Assembly: GCA_023458355.1 (NCBI GenBank)
Contig: JAEWZS010000216.1
Location: 1-6,104 of the forward strand
From: Bacillota bacterium
GTDB taxonomy: Bacteria; Bacillota; Clostridia; Christensenellales; CAG-138
Reading direction: 5' to 3'
Length of the DNA stretch: 6,104 nt
Shown here: piece by piece, positions 1 to 5,569 of the stretch
Layout of the letters: the number at the start of each line of letters is the position of its first letter
Position numbering within the stretch: position 1 is the first letter of the stretch
The notes under the pieces: generated by a model
Told to the model about the DNA's origin: nothing
The model's input: only the letters and a program-made list of their open reading frames with translations
The model's database searches: none
Position numbers and translations under genes: made by a program

Positions 1-736
1 ACCCTATCTCGGTCAAAAGCGCAATGGCATCCTCCATGGTGTAGCCTACGAATTCACCGTACACATGCAGCGTTTCAGACGCGCTCCAATATACATTCAG
101 ATTGCCGTCACCTAAATCGGAAACGAGCGCTTTACCAAGCTCCGGCGCACCTATAAGCGGCTCAATGTACACCAAGTTATAGCTCGTGTTGCATGTAAGT
201 CCGCCATAGGGGGACTCACCGACCCTGCTTTTATCCGGATTTTCAAGCACCTTAACGTCTTTTGATACCGCATTCGTATCTGAAAGTACCGCTGAGGCAA
301 GAGCGGGAGCATCAAACGCTATATCCACCTCACCTGTAATACTTTGCGTACCAAACAGCATTTCCGGCGTTTCAACCGCGCTGCCGTTTGCTTGGTCGGA
401 GGTAGATTCATCTGCAGCCCTAAGCTCCGGCGCTTCAGGTGCCGCTTGCGGCAGCGCACCTTCGGTGGCTGCTACGGCATAGGACTCAGAAACACCCTCT
501 TCCGCGGCACCGCCCGATTTTGGTGATGAAAACCATCCGCTTGTGAGTGCAAACGCACCAACGCCAATGACCGCTACAAACGCGGCAGCGTAGGAAAGCA
601 TCCGCTTCGAGCGTAAAAAGCTTTTTTTATTCTTTGTATGCGCAACCAAAATGGCATCGTGCAGCGCGGCATAATCTACACCGCGATCTGCCTCTTCGGC
701 GACCGAGTATAAGATTTCATCCATCCTGTCAGCCAT
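1..736 (-). CDS. Putative anti-sigma factor / membrane-anchored sensor, 3' end outside window
   Basis: The frame is open from an ATG at 736 to the left edge, giving 245 codons and no stop. Residues 1-45 are hydrophilic and probably cytoplasmic, ending in a basic stretch (KNKKSFLRSKR). Residues about 46-66 form one hydrophobic segment (MLSYAAAFVAVIGVGAFALT). A low-complexity Ala/Glu/Ser/Pro linker runs from about 70 to 125, followed by a domain I do not recognise. This is the layout of an N-in, C-out single-pass protein. The start lies 8 bp inside the end of the sigma gene and is preceded by AAAGGATGGTGAG, so the two are very likely co-transcribed and translationally coupled. An anti-sigma role is inferred from this position and topology. 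No HxxxCxxC zinc anti-sigma motif is visible in the N-terminal part. A regulated membrane protein of other function remains possible. Confidence 0.7.
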   Translation of the reverse strand, partial: MADRMDEILYSVAEEADRGVDYAALHDAILVAHTKNKKSFLRSKRMLSYAAAFVAVIGVGAFALTSGWFSSPKSGGAAEEGVSESYAVAATEGALPQAAPEAPELRAADESTSDQANGSAVETPEMLFGTQSITGEVDIAFDAPALASAVLSDTNAVSKDVKVLENPDKSRVGESPYGGLTCNTSYNLVYIEPLIGAPELGKALVSDLGDGNLNVYWSASETLHVYGEFVGYTMEDAIALLTEIG

Positions 737-1244
737 TTTTCTCACCATCCTTTAAAAGGGAAAAGAGCTTATCCTTCGCTCGCGACATGCGCGACTTTAC
801 GGTACCCTCGCTTACGCCGGTGTACTGGGCAATGCTTTCGTAACTCAAACCGGAAAAATAATGCATAATCACCGTTTCACGGTAAATGTCCGGCAAATCG
901 TTGATGGCTTGGCGCAAAAGCGTTTTCTGTTCGCTTTTAAGCGCTGCCGCCTCGGGCAAATCGTCCTCTGCAACAGGTAAAACGTCAAAGCCTTCGTCGG
1001 TGATGACCTCACGGCGCTGCTTGCGCTTAAGATCTAGGCAAACATTCACCGTGACGCGATACATCCATGCCTTAAGCTGCGCGTCACCCATATCCCTGAG
1101 CTTATTTTCATGGTTGAGCACGCGTAAAAAGACGTTTTGCGACGCATCCATAGCATCGGCATGCGATTTGAGCACGCCGTACGCTGTCCAATATACCAAG
1201 CGGGAGCAGTCCGCATAAATGGATTCAAAATCCCTTGCGGGCAT
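729..1244 (-). CDS. ECF-type RNA polymerase sigma factor (sigma-70 family)
   Basis: A 171-residue protein with the two-domain layout of extracytoplasmic-function sigma factors. Region 2 spans about residues 4-77 and includes DASQNVFLRVL and the basic WMYRVTVNVCLDLKRKQRR stretch, which fits -10 recognition and core binding. An acidic linker (about 80-105) follows. Region 4 spans about 105-163 and contains LPDIYRETVIMHYFSGLSY and the helix-turn-helix ESIAQYTGVSEGTVKSRMSRA, which binds the -35 element. There is no region 1.1 or region 3, as expected for this class. An upstream in-frame ATG at 1265 would add seven residues, but it has no ribosome binding site. The ATG at 1244 has GAGAGGGG seven bases upstream, so I choose 1244. 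The gene overlaps the downstream membrane-protein gene by 8 bp. Target genes cannot be inferred. Family assignment is firm; the ECF subgroup is not determined. Confidence 0.93.
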   Translation of the reverse strand: MPARDFESIYADCSRLVYWTAYGVLKSHADAMDASQNVFLRVLNHENKLRDMGDAQLKAWMYRVTVNVCLDLKRKQRREVITDEGFDVLPVAEDDLPEAAALKSEQKTLLRQAINDLPDIYRETVIMHYFSGLSYESIAQYTGVSEGTVKSRMSRAKDKLFSLLKDGEKNG

Positions 1245-1251
1245 TTTCGCA

Positions 1252-1259
1252 CCCCTCTC
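1252..1259 (-). promoter_or_regulatory. Ribosome binding site deciding the sigma factor start
   Basis: On the minus strand this reads GAGAGGGG, seven bases before the ATG at 1244. The alternative ATG at 1265 lies upstream of this site and is preceded only by ATCCGTATTA, which has no purine-rich element. The site therefore favours the shorter protein. Confidence 0.7.
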
Positions 1260-1270
1260 ATTCATTAATA

Positions 1271-1284
1271 CGGATCAACATCCG
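1271..1284. repeat. Short inverted repeat in the sigma gene leader
   Basis: CGGAT-CAAC-ATCCG forms a 5-bp perfect stem with a 4-base loop, just upstream of the sigma gene. It lies between the promoter cluster and the ribosome binding site, so it would be in the 5' untranslated RNA. It could be a small RNA hairpin or a chance repeat; five base pairs is weak evidence. Confidence 0.25.
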
Positions 1285-1344
1285 CTAAAGTTCCCTCTGA
1301 AATTACACATTGCCGTTTAGCAAATGTTGCATACGATTTTTGGC

Positions 1345-1419
1345 ATTATACCATAACCGCAGGCGCTATTATACCATAGCTGCCTGCGGTAATTATACCA
1401 TACATGCTTTATTTCACAA
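1345..1419 (-). promoter_or_regulatory. Promoter region for the sigma/anti-sigma unit with three extended -10 elements
   Basis: On the minus strand TATGGTATAAT occurs three times, at 1392-1402, 1368-1378 and 1345-1355. Each copy contains TGGTATAAT, a perfect extended -10 (TGnTATAAT). The outermost copy has a reasonable -35, TTGTGA at 1414-1419, with a 16-bp spacer. The other two have no good -35 at 16-18 bp and would rely on the extended -10. Any start from these gives a leader of roughly 90-150 bases before the ATG at 1244. These are housekeeping-type elements. I do not see a clear ECF-type (AAC-containing -35) promoter, so autoregulation by the encoded sigma factor is not evident. Confidence 0.6.
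1356..1390. repeat. Strong hairpin around the central -10 copy
   Basis: ACCGCAGGC (1356-1364) and GCCTGCGGT (1382-1390) are perfect inverse complements. GCTAT (1365-1369) and ATAGC (1376-1380) continue the stem, with one bulged T at 1381 and the six-base loop TATACC. The total is 14 paired positions. Neither strand has a T tract directly after the stem, so an intrinsic terminator for the upstream amidohydrolase gene is not well supported. The hairpin could still mark the end of that message or act as a regulator site. It lies between the flanking copies of the TATGGTATAAT repeat. Confidence 0.6.
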
Positions 1420-1438
1420 CATGGGAGACGTAGTCCGC

Positions 1439-2542
1439 TTAAATCGTTAACAAGCGCTCAAACAGCCGTAAGCCGTTTAAAAGCACAGCTTCGTCAAAAT
1501 TAAAATTTGCCGCATGCAGCGGTGTACCTCCACCCGTTCCCAAGAAAAAGAAAATGCCGGGGACTTGTGCTTGGTAAAATGAAAAATCCTCTCCGGTGAG
1601 GTAGGGCGCATCGAGCAATATAGGTGCATCCTCTTTTACATGCGTTAATACGCGGCGGTAAAGATCTTCGTCGTTGATTACAGGCGGGTATCCCTCTGAA
1701 ACGGAAACACTTATGCGGCATCCGGTGTCCTCACTTATTTGTTGCTTAATAGCATAAAGCGCTTCAAGCAGGCGCTCGCGCATACATAAACTAAATGTCC
1801 TCATTGTGCCGCGTACCGAGGTATGCGCGCTCAATGCATTTTCCACGGTACCACTTTCCATACAGCCGAATTTTAAAAGCCGTTTTTCATCCGTCGGCGC
1901 AATCATTTCCACAGCTTCATAAGCCTTATGCAAAAATTCAACGCCTGCGTACAGCGCATCAAAACCCTCTTTCGCTCGTGCTATATGTGCGCTTTTTCCC
2001 TCAATCTCCACATGCACGATCCCCGTTTGGGCCATGACTGCACCGGGTCTTGTATAAACTTTTCTAAAAGGCAGCTCCGGCCAAAGATGCATACCGAAAA
2101 TGCACGAAGTATTGTGCCTCTCAAAAATTCCGCTTTCTGCGATTGCCTTAGCACCACCTGTAGTTTCTTCAGCCGGTTGGAAAATCAAAAGTACGTTATG
2201 GGGAAGTGACGTAAGCATTTTATCCACTATACCCGCAAGTGTAAGCAGCATGCTCATATGCCCGTCATGCCCGCAGGCATGCATATACCCGCTATGTAGT
2301 GATGCATACTCTACATCCGTTTCCTCTACAATGGGAAGCGCGTCCATATCTGCACGAAAGGCTACAGTATCCTGCTTTCCGGCATCAAAAAAAGCGCAGA
2401 CGGAGCTTTGCGCGGGGTGCGTTACCTCACAGTTAAGCGGTGTAAGCACATCTTCCACATACGCTATGGTTTTAGGCAAAGTAAAACCAAGTTCGGGTAT
2501 TTGATGCAGTTCTCTTCTGTACCGTGTAAGCGCTTCGAGCAT
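1439..2542 (-). CDS. M20D-family amidohydrolase, probable N-acetyldiaminopimelate deacetylase
   Basis: A 367-residue cytoplasmic metallopeptidase-type enzyme, about the full family length. Visible hallmarks are RRELHQIPELGF (9-20), FRADMDALPIVEET (62-75) and HACGHDGH (88-95; Cys90 and His92 are expected metal ligands). QPAEE (122-126) carries the expected catalytic Glu, GMHLWPE (150-156) holds a ligand His, and TGEDF (316-320) and PLHAANF (341-347) hold the last ligand His. The dimerisation lid is about residues 170-285. M20D enzymes hydrolyse N-acyl amino acids. The spacing and the motif TGEDFSFYQAQVPGIFFFLG resemble Bacillus YkuR, which converts N-acetyl-LL-2,6-diaminopimelate to LL-diaminopimelate and acetate. 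The divergent neighbour operon makes the acetylated precursor through DapH, which supports that assignment. A generic hippurate/indoleacetyl-amino-acid hydrolase remains the alternative. The start at 2542 follows GGGGAGGT at five bases. Confidence 0.85.
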   Translation of the reverse strand: MLEALTRYRRELHQIPELGFTLPKTIAYVEDVLTPLNCEVTHPAQSSVCAFFDAGKQDTVAFRADMDALPIVEETDVEYASLHSGYMHACGHDGHMSMLLTLAGIVDKMLTSLPHNVLLIFQPAEETTGGAKAIAESGIFERHNTSCIFGMHLWPELPFRKVYTRPGAVMAQTGIVHVEIEGKSAHIARAKEGFDALYAGVEFLHKAYEAVEMIAPTDEKRLLKFGCMESGTVENALSAHTSVRGTMRTFSLCMRERLLEALYAIKQQISEDTGCRISVSVSEGYPPVINDEDLYRRVLTHVKEDAPILLDAPYLTGEDFSFYQAQVPGIFFFLGTGGGTPLHAANFNFDEAVLLNGLRLFERLLTI

Positions 2543-2577
2543 GTCGTACCTCCCCAGTAAGAGTCGTTGCTTTGATT

Positions 2578-2597
2578 GTATGTTATAAAAAACATAC
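2578..2597. repeat. 7-bp inverted repeat, candidate operator
   Basis: GTATGTT (2578-2584) and AACATAC (2591-2597) are perfect inverse complements separated by six bases. The repeat overlaps the proposed -10 of the leftward amidohydrolase promoter, a typical place for a repressor to act. No regulator gene in the window is an obvious partner. An operator role is inference from symmetry and position only. Confidence 0.4.
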
Positions 2598-2610
2598 TTG
2601 GTATCCGCAA
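2582..2610 (-). promoter_or_regulatory. Candidate promoter of the M20 amidohydrolase gene
   Basis: On the minus strand TTGCGG (2605-2610) and TATAAC (2582-2587) are separated by 17 bp. The -10 matches consensus at five of six positions; the -35 matches only its TTG. This would give a short leader of about 30 bases before the ATG at 2542. It is the best sigma-70-type candidate in this direction. Confidence 0.45.
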
Positions 2611-2620
2611 GTCGTTATGT

Positions 2621-2656
2621 TTGCACAAAAAACAAGCACTTCTGCAGTTTTTGCAA
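2621..2656. repeat. Imperfect inverted repeat upstream of aspartokinase
   Basis: TTGC (2621-2624) plus AAAAAC (2628-2633) pair with GTTTTT (2647-2652) plus GCAA (2653-2656), leaving a three-base bulge and a 13-base central part. It overlaps the proposed -35 of the operon promoter. It is A/T-rich, so it may be chance; a regulator site is possible. Confidence 0.25.
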
Positions 2657-2675
2657 TATAAGTACCCGTTATAAT
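2648..2675 (+). promoter_or_regulatory. Candidate promoter of the aspartokinase-dap operon
   Basis: A perfect TATAAT lies at 2670-2675. The best -35 at 16 bp spacing is TTTTTG (2648-2653), which is poor. Transcription would start near 2682 and give a leader of about 38 bases, too short for a lysine riboswitch or T-box. The perfect -10 and its position are the main evidence. Confidence 0.45.
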
Positions 2676-2719
2676 TACTAATATGGTAAAAGAAGCAATT
2701 AAGGTTTGCGGAGGCAATT

Positions 2720-3931
2720 ATGGGTGTCGTGCAAAAATACGGAGGCAGCAGCGTTGCAACCATCGAAAAAATCAAGGCCGTGGCATCACGCGTGGCTAAA
2801 GAAAAACAGGCGGGACACGACATCGTGGTTGTGGCAAGCGCCATGGGCAAAACGACGAACCAACTCATCGAGCTGGCCAATAAAACAGGCGGTGCAGACA
2901 ATGTCCGTGAGCTTGACGTGCTGATGTCGACGGGCGAACAAACCACAGTTGCACTTCTTGCCATGACTTTAAGCGGCATGGGAGTTCCCGCCGTATCGCT
3001 CACGGGAACCCAGTGCGGATTTCTGACAAACGGCAATCACGCACGTGCAAAAATCGTAGATATTCATGCAAACACGTTGAAGCACCACATCGAACAGGGC
3101 AAGGTTGTCGTGGTAGCGGGATTTCAGGGTGCGGATGCATTAGGGAACATCACAACGCTCGGCAGAGGCGGCTCGGACACCACCGCCGTTGCGCTGGCTG
3201 CCAAGCTCAACTACGACTGTGAGATCTACACGGATGTGGATAGCATATTCACAATTGACCCGCGAAGGTGCCCCGGCGCAAAGCCTATAAACCGCATCAC
3301 ATATGACGAGATGATGGAGATGGCAGCACTTGGTGCGGGGGCTTTGGAAACAAGAAGTGTTGAACTCGCCAAAAAGTACAAAGTACCCTTATACCTAGGG
3401 CATGCGTTGGATTTAGATAAATCGAAAGGAACCTATATTATGGAGCGGGACGATACATTTGAAGATATGCCGGTAACGGGCATATGCCTTGATAATGATT
3501 ACACCGTTTTTCATATTGCGAAAGCACCTCATGACGGAAGCTGTTTGCGCGATTTATTTTCCATCATCGCGAAGCTTGATATAAAAGCCGGTCTTCTTTC
3601 ACAGCAGCTTTTACAAGACGGCAGCGTTGCACTTTCGTTTGGCTGTAAAATTGACGAAGCCGAAATTCTTAAAAGAGCCTTAGCGCAGATGGGCTTCCCC
3701 TACGAACTTACCATGCATGCTCCCCTGGTGAAGATATCGCTTGCGGGTACAGGACTTATCACGCACAGCGATATTGCAAACCGCACATTTTCGGTGCTCT
3801 ATAAAAACGGCATACGCTGTTATCAAATCAGCACCGGCGAAATTTCCATCTCCGTTACGGTGGACGCCGCAGATGCCGAACTCTGTGCTCGATTGCTTGC
3901 GGAGGAGTTCGAACTTTGTACACCGGCGTAA
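2720..3931 (+). CDS. lysC: Aspartokinase (aspartate kinase), monofunctional, two ACT domains
   Basis: A 403-residue protein that phosphorylates aspartate with ATP to aspartyl-4-phosphate, the first step of lysine/threonine/methionine synthesis. The kinase domain shows KYGGSS (6-11; usually KFGGSS/TS), ASAMGKTTNQL (39-49), STGEQ (70-74), the TTLGRGGSDTTA block (145-156) and YTDVDSIFTIDPR (170-182). The C-terminal regulatory half has ACT1 at about 253-325. A better conserved ACT2 (about 335-398) contains ISTGEISISV. The protein is closest in pattern to the lysine-sensitive Bacillus LysC type rather than DapG, but the feedback effector is not certain. ACT1 and the usual RSS segment after VPL (here LGHAL, 226-230) are divergent. 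The start has GGAGG five bases upstream. It is first gene of the operon, 34 bp before dapA, with no terminator between. Confidence 0.95.
   Translation: MGVVQKYGGSSVATIEKIKAVASRVAKEKQAGHDIVVVASAMGKTTNQLIELANKTGGADNVRELDVLMSTGEQTTVALLAMTLSGMGVPAVSLTGTQCGFLTNGNHARAKIVDIHANTLKHHIEQGKVVVVAGFQGADALGNITTLGRGGSDTTAVALAAKLNYDCEIYTDVDSIFTIDPRRCPGAKPINRITYDEMMEMAALGAGALETRSVELAKKYKVPLYLGHALDLDKSKGTYIMERDDTFEDMPVTGICLDNDYTVFHIAKAPHDGSCLRDLFSIIAKLDIKAGLLSQQLLQDGSVALSFGCKIDEAEILKRALAQMGFPYELTMHAPLVKISLAGTGLITHSDIANRTFSVLYKNGIRCYQISTGEISISVTVDAADAELCARLLAEEFELCTPA
3425..3442 (+). promoter_or_regulatory. Possible internal ribosome binding site and start for an aspartokinase beta subunit
   Basis: AAAGGA (3425-3430) is nine bases upstream of an in-frame ATG at 3440, which is codon 241. 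Initiation here would give a 163-residue polypeptide holding just the two ACT domains (3440-3931). Bacillus subtilis aspartokinase II is known to make such a beta subunit from an in-frame internal start, of about the same length. The site is seen in the sequence; its use is inference. Confidence 0.4.
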
Positions 3932-3965
3932 TAAACAATTATTTTTTATAAAGGTGGTACGCAAA

Positions 3966-4847
3966 ATGCTTAATTTGAAAGGCTCCATCGTTGCGCTCGT
4001 AACCCCGTTTCATGAGGACGGCTCCGTCAACTATTTACGGCTTGACGAGCTTGTGGATTGGCATATTGCAAGTGGAACCGATGGCATTGTGGTGCTCGGT
4101 ACAACGGGCGAAGCATCCACTATATCGGAGGAGGAATGCGAAAGCGTTTTAAAGCGCGTGATCAAAAAAGCAGCCGGCCGCATACCCATACTTGCAGGCA
4201 GCGGCTCCAACTGTACAAAAACCATGCTCGAAAAGAGCCTGCGCTTTCAAGATGCGGGTGCTGACGGTCTTCTTGTCATCACGCCGTATTACAACAAAGC
4301 CAATGAAGAGGGCATGTATCGCCATTTTTCGACCGTTGCGGACGTTGTAAATATACCCTGTATCCTGTACAACGTACCCGGACGCACAGGCTGCTCTATT
4401 TCCGAGAATGTGATAGCACGCCTTTATAAGCACGAAAACATCCTGGGCATTAAGGAGGCGTCCGGTAGCTTTAGTTATGCTTCGCAAATCGCAAGGTATT
4501 TGAGCGACGATTTTCATATGTACAGCGGCAACGACGATGTAATCGTGCCCATGATGGCTTTAGGCAGCAGTGGCGTTATCTCCGTTTTTGCAAACATTTT
4601 GCCTGAGATCGTGCATACGATGGTCATGGACTTTTTATGCGGCGATCTAAAAAAGGCGAGAGAAGCGCAGTTGAAGTATCTGGATGTCATCAACAATCTG
4701 TTCATCGAGGTTAACCCCATCCCCGTAAAAGCCGCCATGAACATGATGGGGCTTGAGGCGGGGAGCCTTAGATTGCCGCTTTTTGAAATGAGCGACGGTG
4801 CAAAGGCACGGTTAAAACAATCGCTTCTTTCGGTCAGTGCCCTATGA
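3966..4847 (+). CDS. dapA: 4-hydroxy-tetrahydrodipicolinate synthase
   Basis: A 293-residue class I aldolase-fold enzyme of the usual family length. It condenses pyruvate with aspartate-4-semialdehyde in the first committed step to diaminopimelate and lysine. Visible signature residues are GTTGE (45-49; Thr46/47 of the catalytic triad region), TPYYN (106-110, Tyr109), YNVPGRT (135-141; Tyr135 and substrate-binding Arg140) and GIKEASG (161-167; Lys163 forms the Schiff base with pyruvate). The open frame extends upstream to 3741 inside the aspartokinase gene. The ATG at 3966 is nonetheless the right start: the family homology begins at MLNLKGS and AAGGTGG lies eight bases before it. The stop codon shares ATGA with dapB, which implies translational coupling. 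Confidence 0.97.
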   Translation: MLNLKGSIVALVTPFHEDGSVNYLRLDELVDWHIASGTDGIVVLGTTGEASTISEEECESVLKRVIKKAAGRIPILAGSGSNCTKTMLEKSLRFQDAGADGLLVITPYYNKANEEGMYRHFSTVADVVNIPCILYNVPGRTGCSISENVIARLYKHENILGIKEASGSFSYASQIARYLSDDFHMYSGNDDVIVPMMALGSSGVISVFANILPEIVHTMVMDFLCGDLKKAREAQLKYLDVINNLFIEVNPIPVKAAMNMMGLEAGSLRLPLFEMSDGAKARLKQSLLSVSAL

Positions 4848-5569
4848 AGATCGTACTTGTCGGCTATAGCCGCATGGGGCAGCTTATTGAAAGCCTCGCC
4901 ACAGAAGCAGGCCATACGGTAGTGAGCACCGTTCATGAGAAAAACGCCGGTAAGCTATATACGCTTGGGCGAAATGCGGATATCGTTATGGACTTTTCAG
5001 CGCCGGGCGCTTTATTGAATATTGCGGATTGTATACGCCGCACGGGCATGCCGCTGTTGAGCGGCACAACGGGCTACACAAGCGAGGAGATGGCTATATT
5101 TCAATCCTTAGGCGCATATGCGTCCGTACTTCACAGCGCAAACTATTCTATAGGTATAGCGGTGTTTAAAAAGATGCTTGAAACATTCTCCGAAACATTG
5201 CTAAAAGGCTTTGATGCGGAAATTACAGAAATACACCATGCTGCAAAAGCGGATGCGCCAAGCGGAACGGCAAAACTGTTATATGAAGCCATTGATCCAA
5301 ACCATACCTATACGCCTGTTTATGGGCGCGATGGTGTTTTATTGAAACGCGGGCAAAAGGAAATCGGCATACATGCGCTTCGCGGCGGCACGGTAGCAGG
5401 AACGCATACCGTAAGCTTCTTCGGGCAGGATGAAGAGCTATCCATCACCCACCGCGCTTCAAGGCGCACGGTTTTTGCAAGCGGCGCACTTGCAGCCGCA
5501 CAGGTGCTTGTCGGCAAGAAAAACGGCTATTATACTTTAGATCAGATACTGTTCGGAGGTGCGTTATGA
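4844..5569 (+). CDS. dapB: 4-hydroxy-tetrahydrodipicolinate reductase
   Basis: A 241-residue NAD(P)H-dependent reductase that converts the DapA product to tetrahydrodipicolinate. The N-terminal Rossmann fold begins with VGYSRMGQL (6-14), the dinucleotide-binding loop in a short form. MDFSAP (49-54) and SGTTGY (73-78) follow. The substrate domain carries EIHHAAKADAPSGTA (129-143), with the catalytic His131/132 and Lys135. The C-terminal part has ALRGGTVAGTH (178-188) and HRASRRTVFASGAL (203-216). It is shorter than the roughly 270-residue E. coli enzyme and resembles the compact DapB type found in Thermotoga and Bacteroidetes. The ATG lies in the ATGA overlap with the dapA stop, and no good ribosome binding site precedes it, so coupled re-initiation is likely. 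It overlaps dapH by ATGA at its other end. Confidence 0.96.
   Translation: MKIVLVGYSRMGQLIESLATEAGHTVVSTVHEKNAGKLYTLGRNADIVMDFSAPGALLNIADCIRRTGMPLLSGTTGYTSEEMAIFQSLGAYASVLHSANYSIGIAVFKKMLETFSETLLKGFDAEITEIHHAAKADAPSGTAKLLYEAIDPNHTYTPVYGRDGVLLKRGQKEIGIHALRGGTVAGTHTVSFFGQDEELSITHRASRRTVFASGALAAAQVLVGKKNGYYTLDQILFGGAL

Noticed and set aside
634..843. Plus-strand open frame opposite the sigma/anti-sigma junction
   Set aside because: It is a shadow of two well-supported minus-strand genes and has no ribosome binding site or recognisable motif.
1245..1265. Longer sigma factor start at 1265
   Set aside because: There is no ribosome binding site before it, and its own first codons contain the GAGAGGGG that serves the ATG at 1244.
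1356..1390. Hairpin as an intrinsic terminator of the amidohydrolase gene
   Set aside because: The stem is strong, but neither strand has a T run directly after it, and its loop and flanks carry -10 elements.
1356..1390. Invertible promoter flanked by inverted repeats (phase variation)
   Set aside because: The repeats are 9 bp and enclose only 17 bp, far shorter than known invertible promoter segments. No recombinase gene is in the window.
2464..3036. 190-codon minus-strand open frame across the divergent promoter region and aspartokinase start
   Set aside because: It is opposite the conserved kinase domain and runs into the amidohydrolase gene in another frame. It has no ribosome binding site or recognisable domain.
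3741..3965. 75-codon N-terminal extension of dapA overlapping the aspartokinase gene
   Set aside because: The extension is an out-of-frame read of the conserved ACT2 coding region. DapA homology begins at MLNLKGS and the ribosome binding site AAGGTGG precedes ATG 3966.
3932..3965. A/T-rich gap between aspartokinase and dapA as a terminator or second promoter
   Set aside because: It contains no inverted repeat and no paired -35/-10. It is best read as an ordinary operon spacer with the dapA ribosome binding site.
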